Assembly (NCBI RefSeq): GCF_027988105.1
Contig: NZ_JAQJZJ010000012.1
Location: 1-64,000 of the forward strand
Length of the DNA: 64,000 nt
Reading direction: 5' to 3'
Source: Pseudomonas aestuarii
Lineage (GTDB): Bacteria; Pseudomonadota; Gammaproteobacteria; Pseudomonadales; Pseudomonadaceae
This document shows, in pieces, positions 36,131 through 44,837 of the stretch. Both the position numbers and the translations under genes were made by a program. Below the pieces are notes generated by a model. The model saw nothing but the letters and a program-made list of their open reading frames with translations, was not told the DNA's origin and did not search any database. Position 1 is the first letter of the stretch. Each line of letters starts with the position of its first letter.

Positions 36131-36742
36131 ATGAAGATGCCGCCCCTGCGCGTGCAGCATGGCTTGATCTTTGTTGTCGTCGCCCTGCTGTTCTTCGCCT
36201 GGGGCGCCTGGCTTATGCGACCGCAACCTGCGGCGGCGCCGCTGCCTTGGTTGGCCGAGTGGCAGGCCGCCGTACTCGAGCCCTTGGCCGATGACCGCCT
36301 GAGTCTGGCGATGTTGAGAGTTCAGGCCGATGGCGAGCTGTGGCTGCAGCCGCCTCGCCTGCTCTATCGTGCGGACTGGCAGGCGAGTGGCACGCCCTGG
36401 ACGCTGGAAGCCGAGCTCGGCCTGAGCGAGGCCGAGCGCGACAGCCTGATGGCCGCGGTGGGGGTGGGCGTACGCGACGCGGAGCAGCCACTCAGCAAAC
36501 AACTATTGGCCGAGTTGGGCACGCATGCCGTCGTGGCTCTGAGCCTCAAGCCGCAGCAGGCCGTGGCCGCCGAGCAGCTGGTCAGTAGCATCGGCCAACC
36601 GCGCCTGCGGCTGGAGTTGGGCGCAGGCCAGGCCTGGGTCTATCCCGAGGCGGGCCTGACGGCCCATACCGAAGACGATCAACTGCAGCTGCTGCGTGTG
36701 GTGCCACGTGATGCGCTGCATCAGCGCCAGCGTAATCCGTAG
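36131..36742 (+). CDS. conserved single-pass membrane protein, unknown function
   Basis: The 203-residue product has one N-terminal membrane helix (GLIFVVVALLFFAWGAWLM) and a soluble, probably periplasmic domain with no motif I recognise. Alternating LRVQADGELWLQPPRLLYR strands suggest a beta-rich fold. GGAG lies seven bases before the ATG at 36131; ATGs at 36125 and 36101 are less well placed. It follows the rpoH terminator, so it likely has its own promoter or is read at low level. Confidence 0.75.
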   Translation: MKMPPLRVQHGLIFVVVALLFFAWGAWLMRPQPAAAPLPWLAEWQAAVLEPLADDRLSLAMLRVQADGELWLQPPRLLYRADWQASGTPWTLEAELGLSEAERDSLMAAVGVGVRDAEQPLSKQLLAELGTHAVVALSLKPQQAVAAEQLVSSIGQPRLRLELGAGQAWVYPEAGLTAHTEDDQLQLLRVVPRDALHQRQRNP

Positions 36743-36812
36743 TTTCCACGCTCATTGCGGCACTCCTCCGGATAGTCGCTGAGCGGGCTGTTCAGGCTAC
36801 TGCCGATGCGCG

Positions 36813-37547
36813 CTAGGCTCTCAGCCACTTCGGCCACCAGTCCAGACGCGCCGCTTGCAAGCGATCGAGGTAATGGCTACCGCCAAGTTGGCGCATCTGC
36901 TGGCGAATCCAGCGGGCGCGCCGGCTGACCTGGGCGCTTGGCTGGCTGGCGCTGCGTTGGCGCGGGTTCGGCAGTACGGCGGCCAGCAGGCTGGCCTGTT
37001 GGGCCGACAGGTAGGGCGCGCCGATATTGAAGTGATGCCGCGCCGCGGCTTCGGCGCCGAATATGCCGGTGCCCCATTCGACGCTGTTGAGATAGACCTC
37101 GAGGATTCGCTGTTTCGGCCAGAGCAGCTCGATCAAGCCGGTAAACCAGAACTCGATGCCCTTGCGCAGCCAGCTGCGGCCCGACCAGAGAAACAGGTTT
37201 TTCGCCACCTGCTGGCTCAGCGTGCTGGCACCGCGCAGCGAGCCGCCTTGCTGGTTGTGCACCAGCGCGGCACGAATCGCGGCGATATCGAAGCCCCAGT
37301 GCTCGGCGAATTTCTGATCCTCGCCGGCGATCACCGCGATTTTCAGGTCGTCCGGCAGTTCGTTCCAGGGGCGCCAACTGCGCTCCAGGTCGATCGGTTT
37401 ACCGTCGATCCAGGATTCGACCTTGCGTTCGACCATCAGGGCCGTGCCAGGCGGCGGCACCCAGCGCAAGACCAGCACCAGTAGCGCCGAGCCGGCCATG
37501 AGGCAGAACAGCAGTTTGAACATGAGGCGGCGAATGGAGCGAAACAT
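36813..37547 (-). CDS. mtgA: monofunctional peptidoglycan glycosyltransferase
   Basis: MtgA polymerises lipid II into glycan strands without a transpeptidase domain. The 244-residue protein has an N-terminal membrane anchor (LMFKLLFCLMAGSALLVLVL) and a GT51 domain. The GT51 motifs GEDQKFAEHWGFD (catalytic glutamate), GASTLSQQVAKNLF, RKGIEFWFTGLIE and ILEVYLNSVEWG are all intact. The start at 37547 places the anchor properly; a longer frame reaches 37616 across the divergent DUF423 gene start. Confidence 0.95.
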   Translation of the reverse strand: MFRSIRRLMFKLLFCLMAGSALLVLVLRWVPPPGTALMVERKVESWIDGKPIDLERSWRPWNELPDDLKIAVIAGEDQKFAEHWGFDIAAIRAALVHNQQGGSLRGASTLSQQVAKNLFLWSGRSWLRKGIEFWFTGLIELLWPKQRILEVYLNSVEWGTGIFGAEAAARHHFNIGAPYLSAQQASLLAAVLPNPRQRSASQPSAQVSRRARWIRQQMRQLGGSHYLDRLQAARLDWWPKWLRA

Positions 37548-37614
37548 GCGGGCTTGGCCAGGGGGATTTTGCCGGCCATTATAGCGGCCGGTTTGCCCTT
37601 GTCTGGAGTGATGC

Positions 37615-37992
37615 ATGGCGCGTCTTTGGTTGTTGCTGTCTGCCTTCGCCGGTTTTACCGGTGTTGCCCTGGGGGCCTTCGCCGCCCACGGCTTGAAAAA
37701 TCGGTTCAGCCCCGAGCACCTGGCGGTATTCCAGACCGGCAGCCACTATCAATTGATCCACGCCTTGGCGCTGTTCGGTGTCGCCTTGCTGGCGCTGCAG
37801 GCGCCCGGTCGATGGGTGAACCTGGCCGGTGGCTGTTTCGCCCTGGGCATTCTGTTGTTTTCCGGCAGCCTGTATCTGCTGACCCTCAGCGGCATCGACG
37901 GGCTGGGGATCATCACGCCGTTCGGTGGCCTGGCCTTTCTCGCCGGCTGGCTGTGCCTCGGCCTGGCGGCCTGGCGCTTCGGCGGCCGCTGA
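37615..37992 (+). CDS. DUF423 family membrane protein
   Basis: This 125-residue inner-membrane protein has four predicted helices. DUF423 signatures visible are GVALGAFAAHGLKNRFSPE and YQLIHALALFGVALL, followed by GITPFGG-like TPFGGLAFLAGW. The function is unknown. It is divergent from mtgA. Confidence 0.9.
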   Translation: MARLWLLLSAFAGFTGVALGAFAAHGLKNRFSPEHLAVFQTGSHYQLIHALALFGVALLALQAPGRWVNLAGGCFALGILLFSGSLYLLTLSGIDGLGIITPFGGLAFLAGWLCLGLAAWRFGGR

Positions 37993-38132
37993 AGCGAGCG
38001 GCTGACGCTGCCGGTACGGGGTTAACCTGACCCTCGCGTCAGAGTGCTGGACGAATGGCGCCCTTTAGCCTTGGTCCATCGCCCGCGATCGGGCTAGAAT
38101 GCCCGCCCCTCCCAAGTTGTGACCGCTCCGTT

Positions 38133-38333
38133 ATGCGTATTCAGTTGAACGGTGAATCTTTCGAACTGGCCGACGGCGCTACCGTTGCCGACCTGATCGG
38201 CCGTCTGGATCTGACTGAACGCCGGGTCGCGGTCGAGCTCAACCTGGATATAGTGCCGCGCAGCCAGCATGCCGCCACCGTGCTTTGCGACGGTGACCGG
38301 GTCGAAGTGGTGCACGCGATTGGTGGCGGTTAA
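38133..38333 (+). CDS. thiS: thiamine biosynthesis sulfur carrier protein ThiS
   Basis: ThiS carries sulfur as a C-terminal thiocarboxylate for thiazole formation. The 66-residue ubiquitin-like protein starts MRIQLNGESFEL and ends in the required glycine pair (HAIGGG). It is 18 bases upstream of thiG, the enzyme it feeds. The longer in-frame opening at 38055 is not supported by family length. No TPP riboswitch was recognised upstream. Confidence 0.93.
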   Translation: MRIQLNGESFELADGATVADLIGRLDLTERRVAVELNLDIVPRSQHAATVLCDGDRVEVVHAIGGG

Positions 38334-38351
38334 TCCGCACTGGAGTTTGCA

Positions 38352-39146
38352 ATGAGCCAAGTTCGTAACGACAAGCCTTTTACCCTGGCCGGCCGTGCCT
38401 ACCAGTCACGTCTGCTGGTCGGCACCGGTAAATACAAGGATCTCGACGAGACCCGCGCGGCCATCGAAGCCTCGGGGGCGGAGATCGTCACGGTTGCCGT
38501 GCGCCGCACCAATATCGGCCAGAACCCGGGTGAACCGAACCTGCTCGACGTCATCTCGCCTTCGCGCTACACCATCCTGCCCAACACCGCCGGCTGCTAC
38601 GACGCCGAAGATGCGGTGCGCACCTGCCGCCTGGCCCGCGAGCTGCTCGATGGCCACAAGCTGGTCAAGCTGGAAGTGCTGGCCGACCAGAAGACCCTGT
38701 TCCCCAACGTGATTGAAACCCTCAAGGCCGCCGAAGTGCTGGTCAAGGACGGTTTCGACGTGATGGTCTACACCAGCGACGACCCGATCATCGCCCGCCG
38801 GCTGGCCGAGATGGGCTGTATCGCGGTGATGCCGCTGGCCGGCCTGATCGGTACCGGGCTGGGTATCTGCAACCCCTACAACCTGCGCATCATCCTCGAA
38901 GAGGCGACCGTGCCGGTGCTGGTCGATGCCGGTGTGGGCACCGCGTCCGATGCCACCATCGCCATGGAACTGGGCTGCGAGGCGGTGCTGATGAACAGCG
39001 CCATCGCTCATGCGCAGCACCCGGTGATGATGGCCGAGGCGATGAAGTACGCGATCGAAGCCGGCCGTCTGGCCTATTTGGCCGGGCGCATGCCGAAGAA
39101 GCTCTATGCCAGTGCATCTTCCCCGCTGGACGGGCTGATCCGCTGA
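38352..39146 (+). CDS. thiG: thiazole synthase
   Basis: ThiG condenses deoxyxylulose phosphate, dehydroglycine and the ThiS thiocarboxylate into thiazole phosphate. The 264-residue TIM-barrel protein has RLLVGTGKYKD, VRRTNIGQNPGEPN, the imine-forming lysine in LVKLEVLAD, and the phosphate-binding PVLVDAGVGTASDA. It follows thiS closely as one operon, with trmB about 120 bases downstream. Confidence 0.97.
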   Translation: MSQVRNDKPFTLAGRAYQSRLLVGTGKYKDLDETRAAIEASGAEIVTVAVRRTNIGQNPGEPNLLDVISPSRYTILPNTAGCYDAEDAVRTCRLARELLDGHKLVKLEVLADQKTLFPNVIETLKAAEVLVKDGFDVMVYTSDDPIIARRLAEMGCIAVMPLAGLIGTGLGICNPYNLRIILEEATVPVLVDAGVGTASDATIAMELGCEAVLMNSAIAHAQHPVMMAEAMKYAIEAGRLAYLAGRMPKKLYASASSPLDGLIR

Positions 39147-39267
39147 ACCGAACATGATCTGCTGCGCGTCGGCCATACGGCGTTAAAAATGGCTCTAGCT
39201 CGCTAGATCCGAGAGAGCTTTGCGTGCTGCCAGCACACCCAAGAACCACCGATTTGAAGAGCCCCCG

Positions 39268-39987
39268 ATGACCGAATCGCACCAACCCTCGGCTGTAACC
39301 GAGGACAAGCGCCAGCACCGCGCGATCAAGAGCTTCGTGATGCGCGCCGGGCGCATGACCGAAGGCCAGCAGCGCGGCCTCGATCAGGGCTGGGCCAAGT
39401 TCGGTCTGCAACTGGATGCCGGCGCCGCGGATTTCGATGCGCTATTCGGCCGCAGTGCCCCACGGACCCTGGAGATCGGCTTCGGCATGGGCCAGTCGCT
39501 GCTGGAGATGGCGGCGGCGGCGCCCGAACAGGACTTCATCGGCGTCGAGGTACACACCCCGGGTGTCGGCGCCTTGCTCAACGGCCTGATGACGCAGAAC
39601 CTCGGCAACGTGCGGGTCTACAGCTGCGATGCGCTGGAAGTGCTGCGCAACTGCGTGGCCGACGCCAGCCTCGACCGCCTGCTGCTGTTCTTCCCCGATC
39701 CCTGGCACAAGGCGCGCCATCACAAGCGCCGTATCGTCCAGCCGGCGTTTGCCGAGTTGGTGCGGCAGAAGCTCAAGGTCGGCGGCGTGCTGCACATGGC
39801 CACCGACTGGGAGGCCTATGCCGAATACATGCTGGAAGTGATGAACGTGGCGCCCGGTTACCGCAACCTGGCGGCCGACGGCCGTTGCGTGGAGCGCCCG
39901 GCAGAACGGCCGGTGACCAAGTTCGAGCGGCGTGGCGAGCGTCTCGGCCACGGCGTCTGGGACCTGAAGTTCCAGCGCGAGAATTGA
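39268..39987 (+). CDS. trmB: tRNA (guanine-N(7)-)-methyltransferase
   Basis: TrmB makes m7G46 in tRNA. The 239-residue enzyme has the SAM-binding LEIGFGMGQSLLEMA, the GVEVHTPGVG segment, the signature FPDPWHKARHHKRRIVQ, and the C-terminal TKFERRGERLGH. The start at 39268 follows a weak leader; an upstream frame exists but is not conserved. Confidence 0.96.
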   Translation: MTESHQPSAVTEDKRQHRAIKSFVMRAGRMTEGQQRGLDQGWAKFGLQLDAGAADFDALFGRSAPRTLEIGFGMGQSLLEMAAAAPEQDFIGVEVHTPGVGALLNGLMTQNLGNVRVYSCDALEVLRNCVADASLDRLLLFFPDPWHKARHHKRRIVQPAFAELVRQKLKVGGVLHMATDWEAYAEYMLEVMNVAPGYRNLAADGRCVERPAERPVTKFERRGERLGHGVWDLKFQREN

Positions 39988-40240
39988 GCGTCAGGCTACA
40001 GCGAACGCAAAGCCAGCGCCGCTTAGCTAGCCGCAGCATAAGCAGAACATCCGCATCAAGCGCTGCCCCGGCAGCGTGACCCGGCTGAACCACAGCCACA
40101 GGACGATTGCACAAGATCGGGACCACCCGGCGCCAGGACGGCCCTCACCGCATCACCGAAGCACATCAATCCTGAGCGCTCTTGCGTCCGGGCACAAAAA
40201 AGCAGTGGTGCCAGACGCCAGCTGCGGTGAGGAGTTCGTT

Positions 40241-41584
40241 GTGTTGAAAGTCTGTTCAATTCTGCTGCTGGCAGTCGTTGCGCTGCAGGCGCAGGCCCAG
40301 GTCGACAGTGCCCAGGCCGCGCGACTGGGTGAGGATTTAACCCCGCTGGGTGGCGAGCGGGCCGGCAATGTCGCTGGCACCATTCCCCCTTGGCAGGGTG
40401 GGCTGGCCCAGCCGCCGGCCAATTACCGGCCCGGTATGCATCACCCCGACCCCTATGCCGCCGATGCGCCGCTGTATCGGCTCGACAGCCAGAACCTCGC
40501 CCAGCACCAGGGGCAATTGCCGGCCGGCCTGAAGGTGCTGCTGGAAAAAAATCCGGATTATTTTCTACGCGTCTATCCGACCCGACGCAGCGCCGCTGCG
40601 CCGCAACGCATCTACGATGCCACCCGCTTCAACGCCCAGAATGCCCAGTTGATCTCCGACGGCAATGGCGTCGAAGGCGTTGCGGCAGGCATCCCCTTTC
40701 CGCTACCGCAGAACGGCCTGGAAGCAATCTGGAACCACATCATGCGCTACCGTGGTGAGCAGCTCAGCATGGTCACCAACCAGGCCGCGGTGCTCGCCAA
40801 TGGCGATTACAACCTGCTCAAGCTGGAGCGTGATGTCTACTTCCGCTATGGCCGCGAAGGCATGAGCCCGCAGGACCTGGACAACACCCTGTTCTATTAC
40901 AAGTACAAGGTGCTCGCTCCAGGCATGCTGGCGGGCTCCGCGCTGGTGGTGCAGGAAACCCTCGATCAGGTGCTGGCGATCCGCAAGGTCTGGCGCTACA
41001 GCCGCGGCGAACGGCGTGTGCGCCGCCTGCCGATGCTGGCCTACGACACCCTGCGCCCCGATACCAGTGGCCTGGTCACCGCCGACCAGGTCGATGCCTA
41101 CAACGGTGCGCCGGATCGCTACGACTGGCAGCTGCTCGGCAAGCAGGAGATGCTGGTGCCCTACAACAGCTACGCGGTGCACCAGCAGGGCATTGCCTAC
41201 GAGCAAATCCTCAAGCGCAACACGCTCAACCCCGAGCTGTTGCGCTATGAGCTGCACCGCGTGTGGGTGGTCGAGGCCGAGCTGCGCAAGGGCTTCCGCC
41301 ACCCCTATGGCAAGCGGCGCTTCTACCTCGATGAGGACAGCTGGCAGGTCCTGGCGGTCGATCTGTACGACAAGAATGGCGAGCTGACGGGGCTGCAGGA
41401 AAGTCATCCGATCAGCTACTACGAGGTGCCGATGTTCGGTAGCACCCTGGAGACCGTGTACGACTTCAAGGGCGGTCGCTACTTCGTCGACGGCCTGGAC
41501 AACAACGAGTCGATGTACGACTTCAATGCCCGGCTCGATCCGCGTGACTTCACCCCGCAGGCCCTGCGCCGCGACGGTAACTGA
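40241..41584 (+). CDS. DUF1329 domain-containing exported protein
   Basis: The 447-residue precursor has a signal peptide (about residues 1-19, ending QAQAQ) and then a DUF1329 domain, found in periplasmic or outer-membrane-associated proteins with a LolB-like fold. Conserved-looking segments include GNVAGTIPPWQGG near the start and RRFYLDEDSWQVLAVDLYD near the end. I chose the GTG at 40241 because GAGGAG lies six bases upstream; TTG at 40244 is an alternative. DUF1329 genes often accompany RND transporters or hydrophobic-substrate catabolism, but no such gene is adjacent. A broken second copy lies at 50767-50832. Confidence 0.9.
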   Translation: MLKVCSILLLAVVALQAQAQVDSAQAARLGEDLTPLGGERAGNVAGTIPPWQGGLAQPPANYRPGMHHPDPYAADAPLYRLDSQNLAQHQGQLPAGLKVLLEKNPDYFLRVYPTRRSAAAPQRIYDATRFNAQNAQLISDGNGVEGVAAGIPFPLPQNGLEAIWNHIMRYRGEQLSMVTNQAAVLANGDYNLLKLERDVYFRYGREGMSPQDLDNTLFYYKYKVLAPGMLAGSALVVQETLDQVLAIRKVWRYSRGERRVRRLPMLAYDTLRPDTSGLVTADQVDAYNGAPDRYDWQLLGKQEMLVPYNSYAVHQQGIAYEQILKRNTLNPELLRYELHRVWVVEAELRKGFRHPYGKRRFYLDEDSWQVLAVDLYDKNGELTGLQESHPISYYEVPMFGSTLETVYDFKGGRYFVDGLDNNESMYDFNARLDPRDFTPQALRRDGN

Positions 41585-41601
41585 GGCTCAAGCCAATCGC
41601 C

Positions 41602-41629
41602 AAAAAGCCGCCCTGCTGGGCGGCTTTTT
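41602..41629. terminator. bidirectional intrinsic terminator
   Basis: AAAAAGCCGCCC-TGCT-GGGCGGCTTTTT is a strong stem flanked by A- and T-tracts on its two sides. It can end both the DUF1329 transcript and the convergent RidA-BCCT operon. Confidence 0.9.
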
Positions 41630-41784
41630 GCTGTGCGCTGCGCCGTCCTCGCTTGTGGCGATTGGGCGCTGGTGCGCGAGGAAAAGGTGTCCCTGGGTTG
41701 GTGCGGTGGCCGCGACAGGGGGTGAGTGCCAGGCACTCGACGCGCCAGCCGGTTGTGCCGAGCGAGCGCGTTAGGCAATGCGCA

Positions 41785-42156
41785 TCAGGCGGCGGCGTAG
41801 ACCACCAGTTCCATCAGCATTTCCTCACGGGCCAGGCCGGCGATGACCATGGCCGCGCGGTTGGGGTAAGGCGCGTTGAAGTATTCGGCGTACACCGCGT
41901 TGACCGTGGCCAGGTAGCTGCGGTCGGTGACGTAGATCAGCACCTGGGTCACCGCGTCCATGCCCAGGCCCGCGCATTCGAGGGTGTGCTTGAGGTTGTC
42001 CAGGGTCTGCCGGGTCTGCGCCTCGATACCGCCGGGCACCACCTGGCCCTGGGTGTCGATGGGGATCTGTGCGGTATACAGGGTACCGTTGCCGATCACC
42101 GCCCACTCTAGCGGGGCCTTGGACGGGAACAGCTGGGTTTTCACCGCCTGTTTCAT
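41785..42156 (-). CDS. RidA family protein (enamine/imine deaminase-like)
   Basis: This 123-residue YjgF/RidA protein is the last gene of the ALDH-dipeptidase-BCCT operon. RidA proteins hydrolyse reactive enamine or imine intermediates. The substrate-binding arginine is present in YPNRAAMVIAGL, with the terminal ELVVYAAA strand after it. QTLDNLKHTLECAG is typical of the family. Its place in the operon suggests that the pathway generates an imine or a related labile nitrogen intermediate. Confidence 0.9.
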   Translation of the reverse strand: MKQAVKTQLFPSKAPLEWAVIGNGTLYTAQIPIDTQGQVVPGGIEAQTRQTLDNLKHTLECAGLGMDAVTQVLIYVTDRSYLATVNAVYAEYFNAPYPNRAAMVIAGLAREEMLMELVVYAAA

Positions 42157-42227
42157 GGCGTGCTCCTATTCGGTGGAGAATAAAAAAGAGGGAGACGGCA
42201 GCTGCCGCGCTCCCTCCAAGGTGGGGA

Positions 42228-43790
42228 TTAGAGGCCTTGCTCGTCGGCCATGCGCCGGGCGATCTGCGGTGCGTTCCACAGCGCCGGCAGCAGCACCAGA
42301 GACACCGGCACGGCGGTGATCACGATGAACGATTGCAGGGCACTGATGCCGCCCGAGCCGATGGAGATCAACAGGGCCGCAACCACGCCCATCATCACGC
42401 CCCAGAACACACGGATCTCCGAGCGTGGGTGATCGGTGCCGGTCATCACCATGGAAATGGTGTAGGTCATCGAGTCACCGGTGGTGGTGACGAAGATGAT
42501 GGTGAGGACCAGGAACAGCACCGAGATCAGGTAGCCCAGCGGCAACTGCGCGGTGATCGCCAGCAGTGCACCCGGCAGGTTGAAGCCGGCGAAGGCCTCG
42601 GACACCGAGCCGGGGTTGCTCAGCTCGAAGGCCAGGCCGCTGCCGCCAACGATGGTGAACCAGAAACAGGTGATCAGCGGCGCCACGATCGAGATCATCG
42701 TCACCAGCTCGCGGATGGTGCGTCCACGGGAAATGCGCGCGACGAACATCGCCATCAGCGGGCCATAACCGAGGAACCAGCCCCAGAAGAACACCGTCCA
42801 CCAGTCCAGCCAGGCCGGGTCGGCGCGGAAGGTGGCCATCGGGATGAACTTGTCCAGATAGATACCCATGGACTGCACGTAGGCATCGAAGATGAACGCG
42901 GTCGGGCCGAACAGCAGAATGAACAGCATCAGCACCACTGCCAGCACCACATTCAGCTGGCTGAGCAGTTTGATCCCGCGGGTCACCCCGGATACGGCGG
43001 AGAGGGTGTAGATGCCGACCAGGATGAAGATGATGGCCAGCTGGGTGCTGTAGTCGTTAGTGATGCCGAACAACTTCTCCAGGCCGAAGCTTACTTGCAG
43101 GCCGAGGAAGCCGATCGGGCCGATGGTGCCGGCGACCACCGCCAACACGCAGCAGGAATCGATCAGGGCACCGAACCAGCCGCTCATGACGCGCTCGCCG
43201 AACAGCGGGTAGAGCAGGGTGCGTGGCTTGAGCGGCAGGCCTTTTTCATAGTGCAGGTGCATCAGCACGATGCCACTGAGGCTGCCGAGAATCGCCCAGG
43301 CGAGGAATCCCCAGTGCATGAAGCTCTGCGCCAGCGCGTTGTAAGCCGCCTGGGGGGTGCCGGTTTCACCGCCGTACAGTGGTGGAGGGGAGAGGAAGTG
43401 GGCCATCGGCTCGGCCGCGGCCCAGAACACGCCGCCGCCGGCGAGCAGGGTGCACATGATGATCGACACCCAGGTGTAGGTGGGCATCTCCGGAGTCGCC
43501 AGGGCGCCCAGGCGCACCCGGCCGGTGCGGCCCATGGCGAGGTACAGGCCGATGACGAAGGTCAGCAGCAACAGCACCTGCCAGTAGGCGCCAAACAGCT
43601 TGGTCGACCAGGCGAAGGCGCTGTTGACCCAGAGTGTCATCGAGTCGATGTCCCACAGGGCGAGGGCGGCAAACAGCAGGATGAAGCCGCCGCTGATAAG
43701 GAACACCGGCACATCGACATCATTCAGCAGTTTGCTCTTGTAGCTCATGGCGGGACTTCCGAGGTGGGTCGCCGGTTGCGTGCTATTCAT
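42228..43790 (-). CDS. BCCT family transporter (betaine/choline/carnitine-type)
   Basis: The 520-residue protein has about 12 membrane helices and the BCCT signature region WLDWWTVFFWGWFLGYGPLMAMFVARISRGRTIRE. It begins with a cytoplasmic tail and DVPVFLISGGFILLFAALALWD. BCCT carriers take up quaternary ammonium or related zwitterions such as betaines, carnitine, ectoine or DMSP. The protein lacks a long C-terminal osmosensor tail, so it is probably a nutrient carrier. GGAGG precedes the ATG at 43790. It lies between a dipeptidase homologue and RidA in one operon. Confidence 0.92.
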   Translation of the reverse strand: MNSTQPATHLGSPAMSYKSKLLNDVDVPVFLISGGFILLFAALALWDIDSMTLWVNSAFAWSTKLFGAYWQVLLLLTFVIGLYLAMGRTGRVRLGALATPEMPTYTWVSIIMCTLLAGGGVFWAAAEPMAHFLSPPPLYGGETGTPQAAYNALAQSFMHWGFLAWAILGSLSGIVLMHLHYEKGLPLKPRTLLYPLFGERVMSGWFGALIDSCCVLAVVAGTIGPIGFLGLQVSFGLEKLFGITNDYSTQLAIIFILVGIYTLSAVSGVTRGIKLLSQLNVVLAVVLMLFILLFGPTAFIFDAYVQSMGIYLDKFIPMATFRADPAWLDWWTVFFWGWFLGYGPLMAMFVARISRGRTIRELVTMISIVAPLITCFWFTIVGGSGLAFELSNPGSVSEAFAGFNLPGALLAITAQLPLGYLISVLFLVLTIIFVTTTGDSMTYTISMVMTGTDHPRSEIRVFWGVMMGVVAALLISIGSGGISALQSFIVITAVPVSLVLLPALWNAPQIARRMADEQGL

Positions 43791-43802
43791 TACAGCCTCC
43801 TG

Positions 43803-43815
43803 ACAAGAATCTTGT
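43803..43815. promoter_or_regulatory. 13-bp palindrome in the dipeptidase-BCCT gap
   Basis: ACAAGA-A-TCTTGT sits just upstream of the BCCT ribosome-binding site. It could be a small hairpin that affects translation of the transporter, or a protein-binding site. The evidence is symmetry alone. Confidence 0.25.
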
Positions 43816-43837
43816 ACTTGTTGGTTGTTCAGGGCAG

Positions 43838-44827
43838 TTACGGGGCGGGCTTGAGGCCCTGCTCCAGGGTGTTTAGCCAGTTCAGGCCCATCACCTTGGC
43901 GGTGTCTTCGGCGCTGAAGCCGCGCTGCAGCAGGCCTTGGGTGATGTTCGGGAAGTCGCGGCTGTCGCCGAACCAACCGAGCGGCTTGGGCCAGTCGGCG
44001 TTACTCGCCGAGCCTTCGCCGTAATCGACCTGCTTTGACCAGCGGCCGCTGCGCATCCACTCCAGCACCGACTGCGGCTGGTTCTGGCACAGGTCGGTGC
44101 CGATGCCGATGTGCTCGATGCCCATCAGGTCGGCGGTGCGCGCGACCATGTCGCAGAACTGCTCCAGGCTGCAGTCCGAGCCGTTGTGCAGGTGGAAGGG
44201 GTACAGGCTGAAGCCGAGCAGGCCGCCGGAGCGGCCCAGCTCGCGCAGCACCGTCTCCGACTTGTTGCGCTTGGCCGGATGGAAGAAACCCGGGTTGGCG
44301 TGGGAGATGATGATCGGTCGGCTCGACAGCTCGATCGCTTCCAGGGTGCTGCGCTCTGCGCTGTGCGACATGTCGATGAGCATGCCGACCCGGTTCATCT
44401 CGGCGATGGCCTGCCTGCCGAAGCGGGTGATGCCGCTGTCGCTGCCCTCGTAGCAACCGGTGGCCAGCAGGCTCTGGTTGTTGTAGGTCAGCTGCATGAT
44501 CAGCAGGTTGAGCTGGCGGAACACTTCGATCAGGGCGATATCGTCCTCGATCGGCGAGCAGTTCTGCGCACCGAAGAAGATCCCCACCTTGCCCAGCTGC
44601 TTGGCCCGGCGGATGTCGGCGGCGCCCGCCACCGGCATGATCAGGTCGCCGTGCTGCTCGAAGCGGCGGTTCCACTCGCCGAGGCGGCTCAGGGTTTCGC
44701 GGGCATTCTCGTGGTACACCAGGGTCACGTGCACCGCAGTGACCCCTCCCTGGCGCAGTTGGGTAAACAGCTCACGGTCCCAGTTGGAGTACTGCAGGCC
44801 GTCGATCACGATCAGGTCGTCATGCAT
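43838..44827 (-). CDS. M19 (renal/membrane dipeptidase) family protein lacking the N-terminal HxD
   Basis: This protein of 329 residues belongs to the M19 amidohydrolase family. It has the barrel histidines in DMSHSAERSTLEA and IIISHANPGFF and the late aspartate in IGIGTDLCQNQP. The first metal motif, normally a His-x-Asp near the N-terminus (DGHND), is replaced by DGLQYSN, so metal binding or the reaction differs from true dipeptidases. From memory, similar variants occur in methylated-glycine catabolic loci of Pseudomonas. It starts ten bases after the aldehyde dehydrogenase. An in-frame codon at 44845 is an alternative start. Confidence 0.85.
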   Translation of the reverse strand: MHDDLIVIDGLQYSNWDRELFTQLRQGGVTAVHVTLVYHENARETLSRLGEWNRRFEQHGDLIMPVAGAADIRRAKQLGKVGIFFGAQNCSPIEDDIALIEVFRQLNLLIMQLTYNNQSLLATGCYEGSDSGITRFGRQAIAEMNRVGMLIDMSHSAERSTLEAIELSSRPIIISHANPGFFHPAKRNKSETVLRELGRSGGLLGFSLYPFHLHNGSDCSLEQFCDMVARTADLMGIEHIGIGTDLCQNQPQSVLEWMRSGRWSKQVDYGEGSASNADWPKPLGWFGDSRDFPNITQGLLQRGFSAEDTAKVMGLNWLNTLEQGLKPAP

Positions 44828-44837
44828 GGCACACCCC

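Noticed and set aside
37993..38132. TPP riboswitch upstream of thiS
   Set aside because: The conserved TPP aptamer (thi box) motifs such as CTGAGA were not found.
39988..40240. Extra N-terminal coding part of the DUF1329 gene or a separate small gene
   Set aside because: The open frame from 40076 has no signal peptide or family similarity until the GTG at 40241, which has its own Shine-Dalgarno sequence.
42069..44024. 651-codon plus-strand frame rich in Gln, His and Asp
   Set aside because: It is antisense to the BCCT transporter; its composition is that of a mirrored membrane protein gene.
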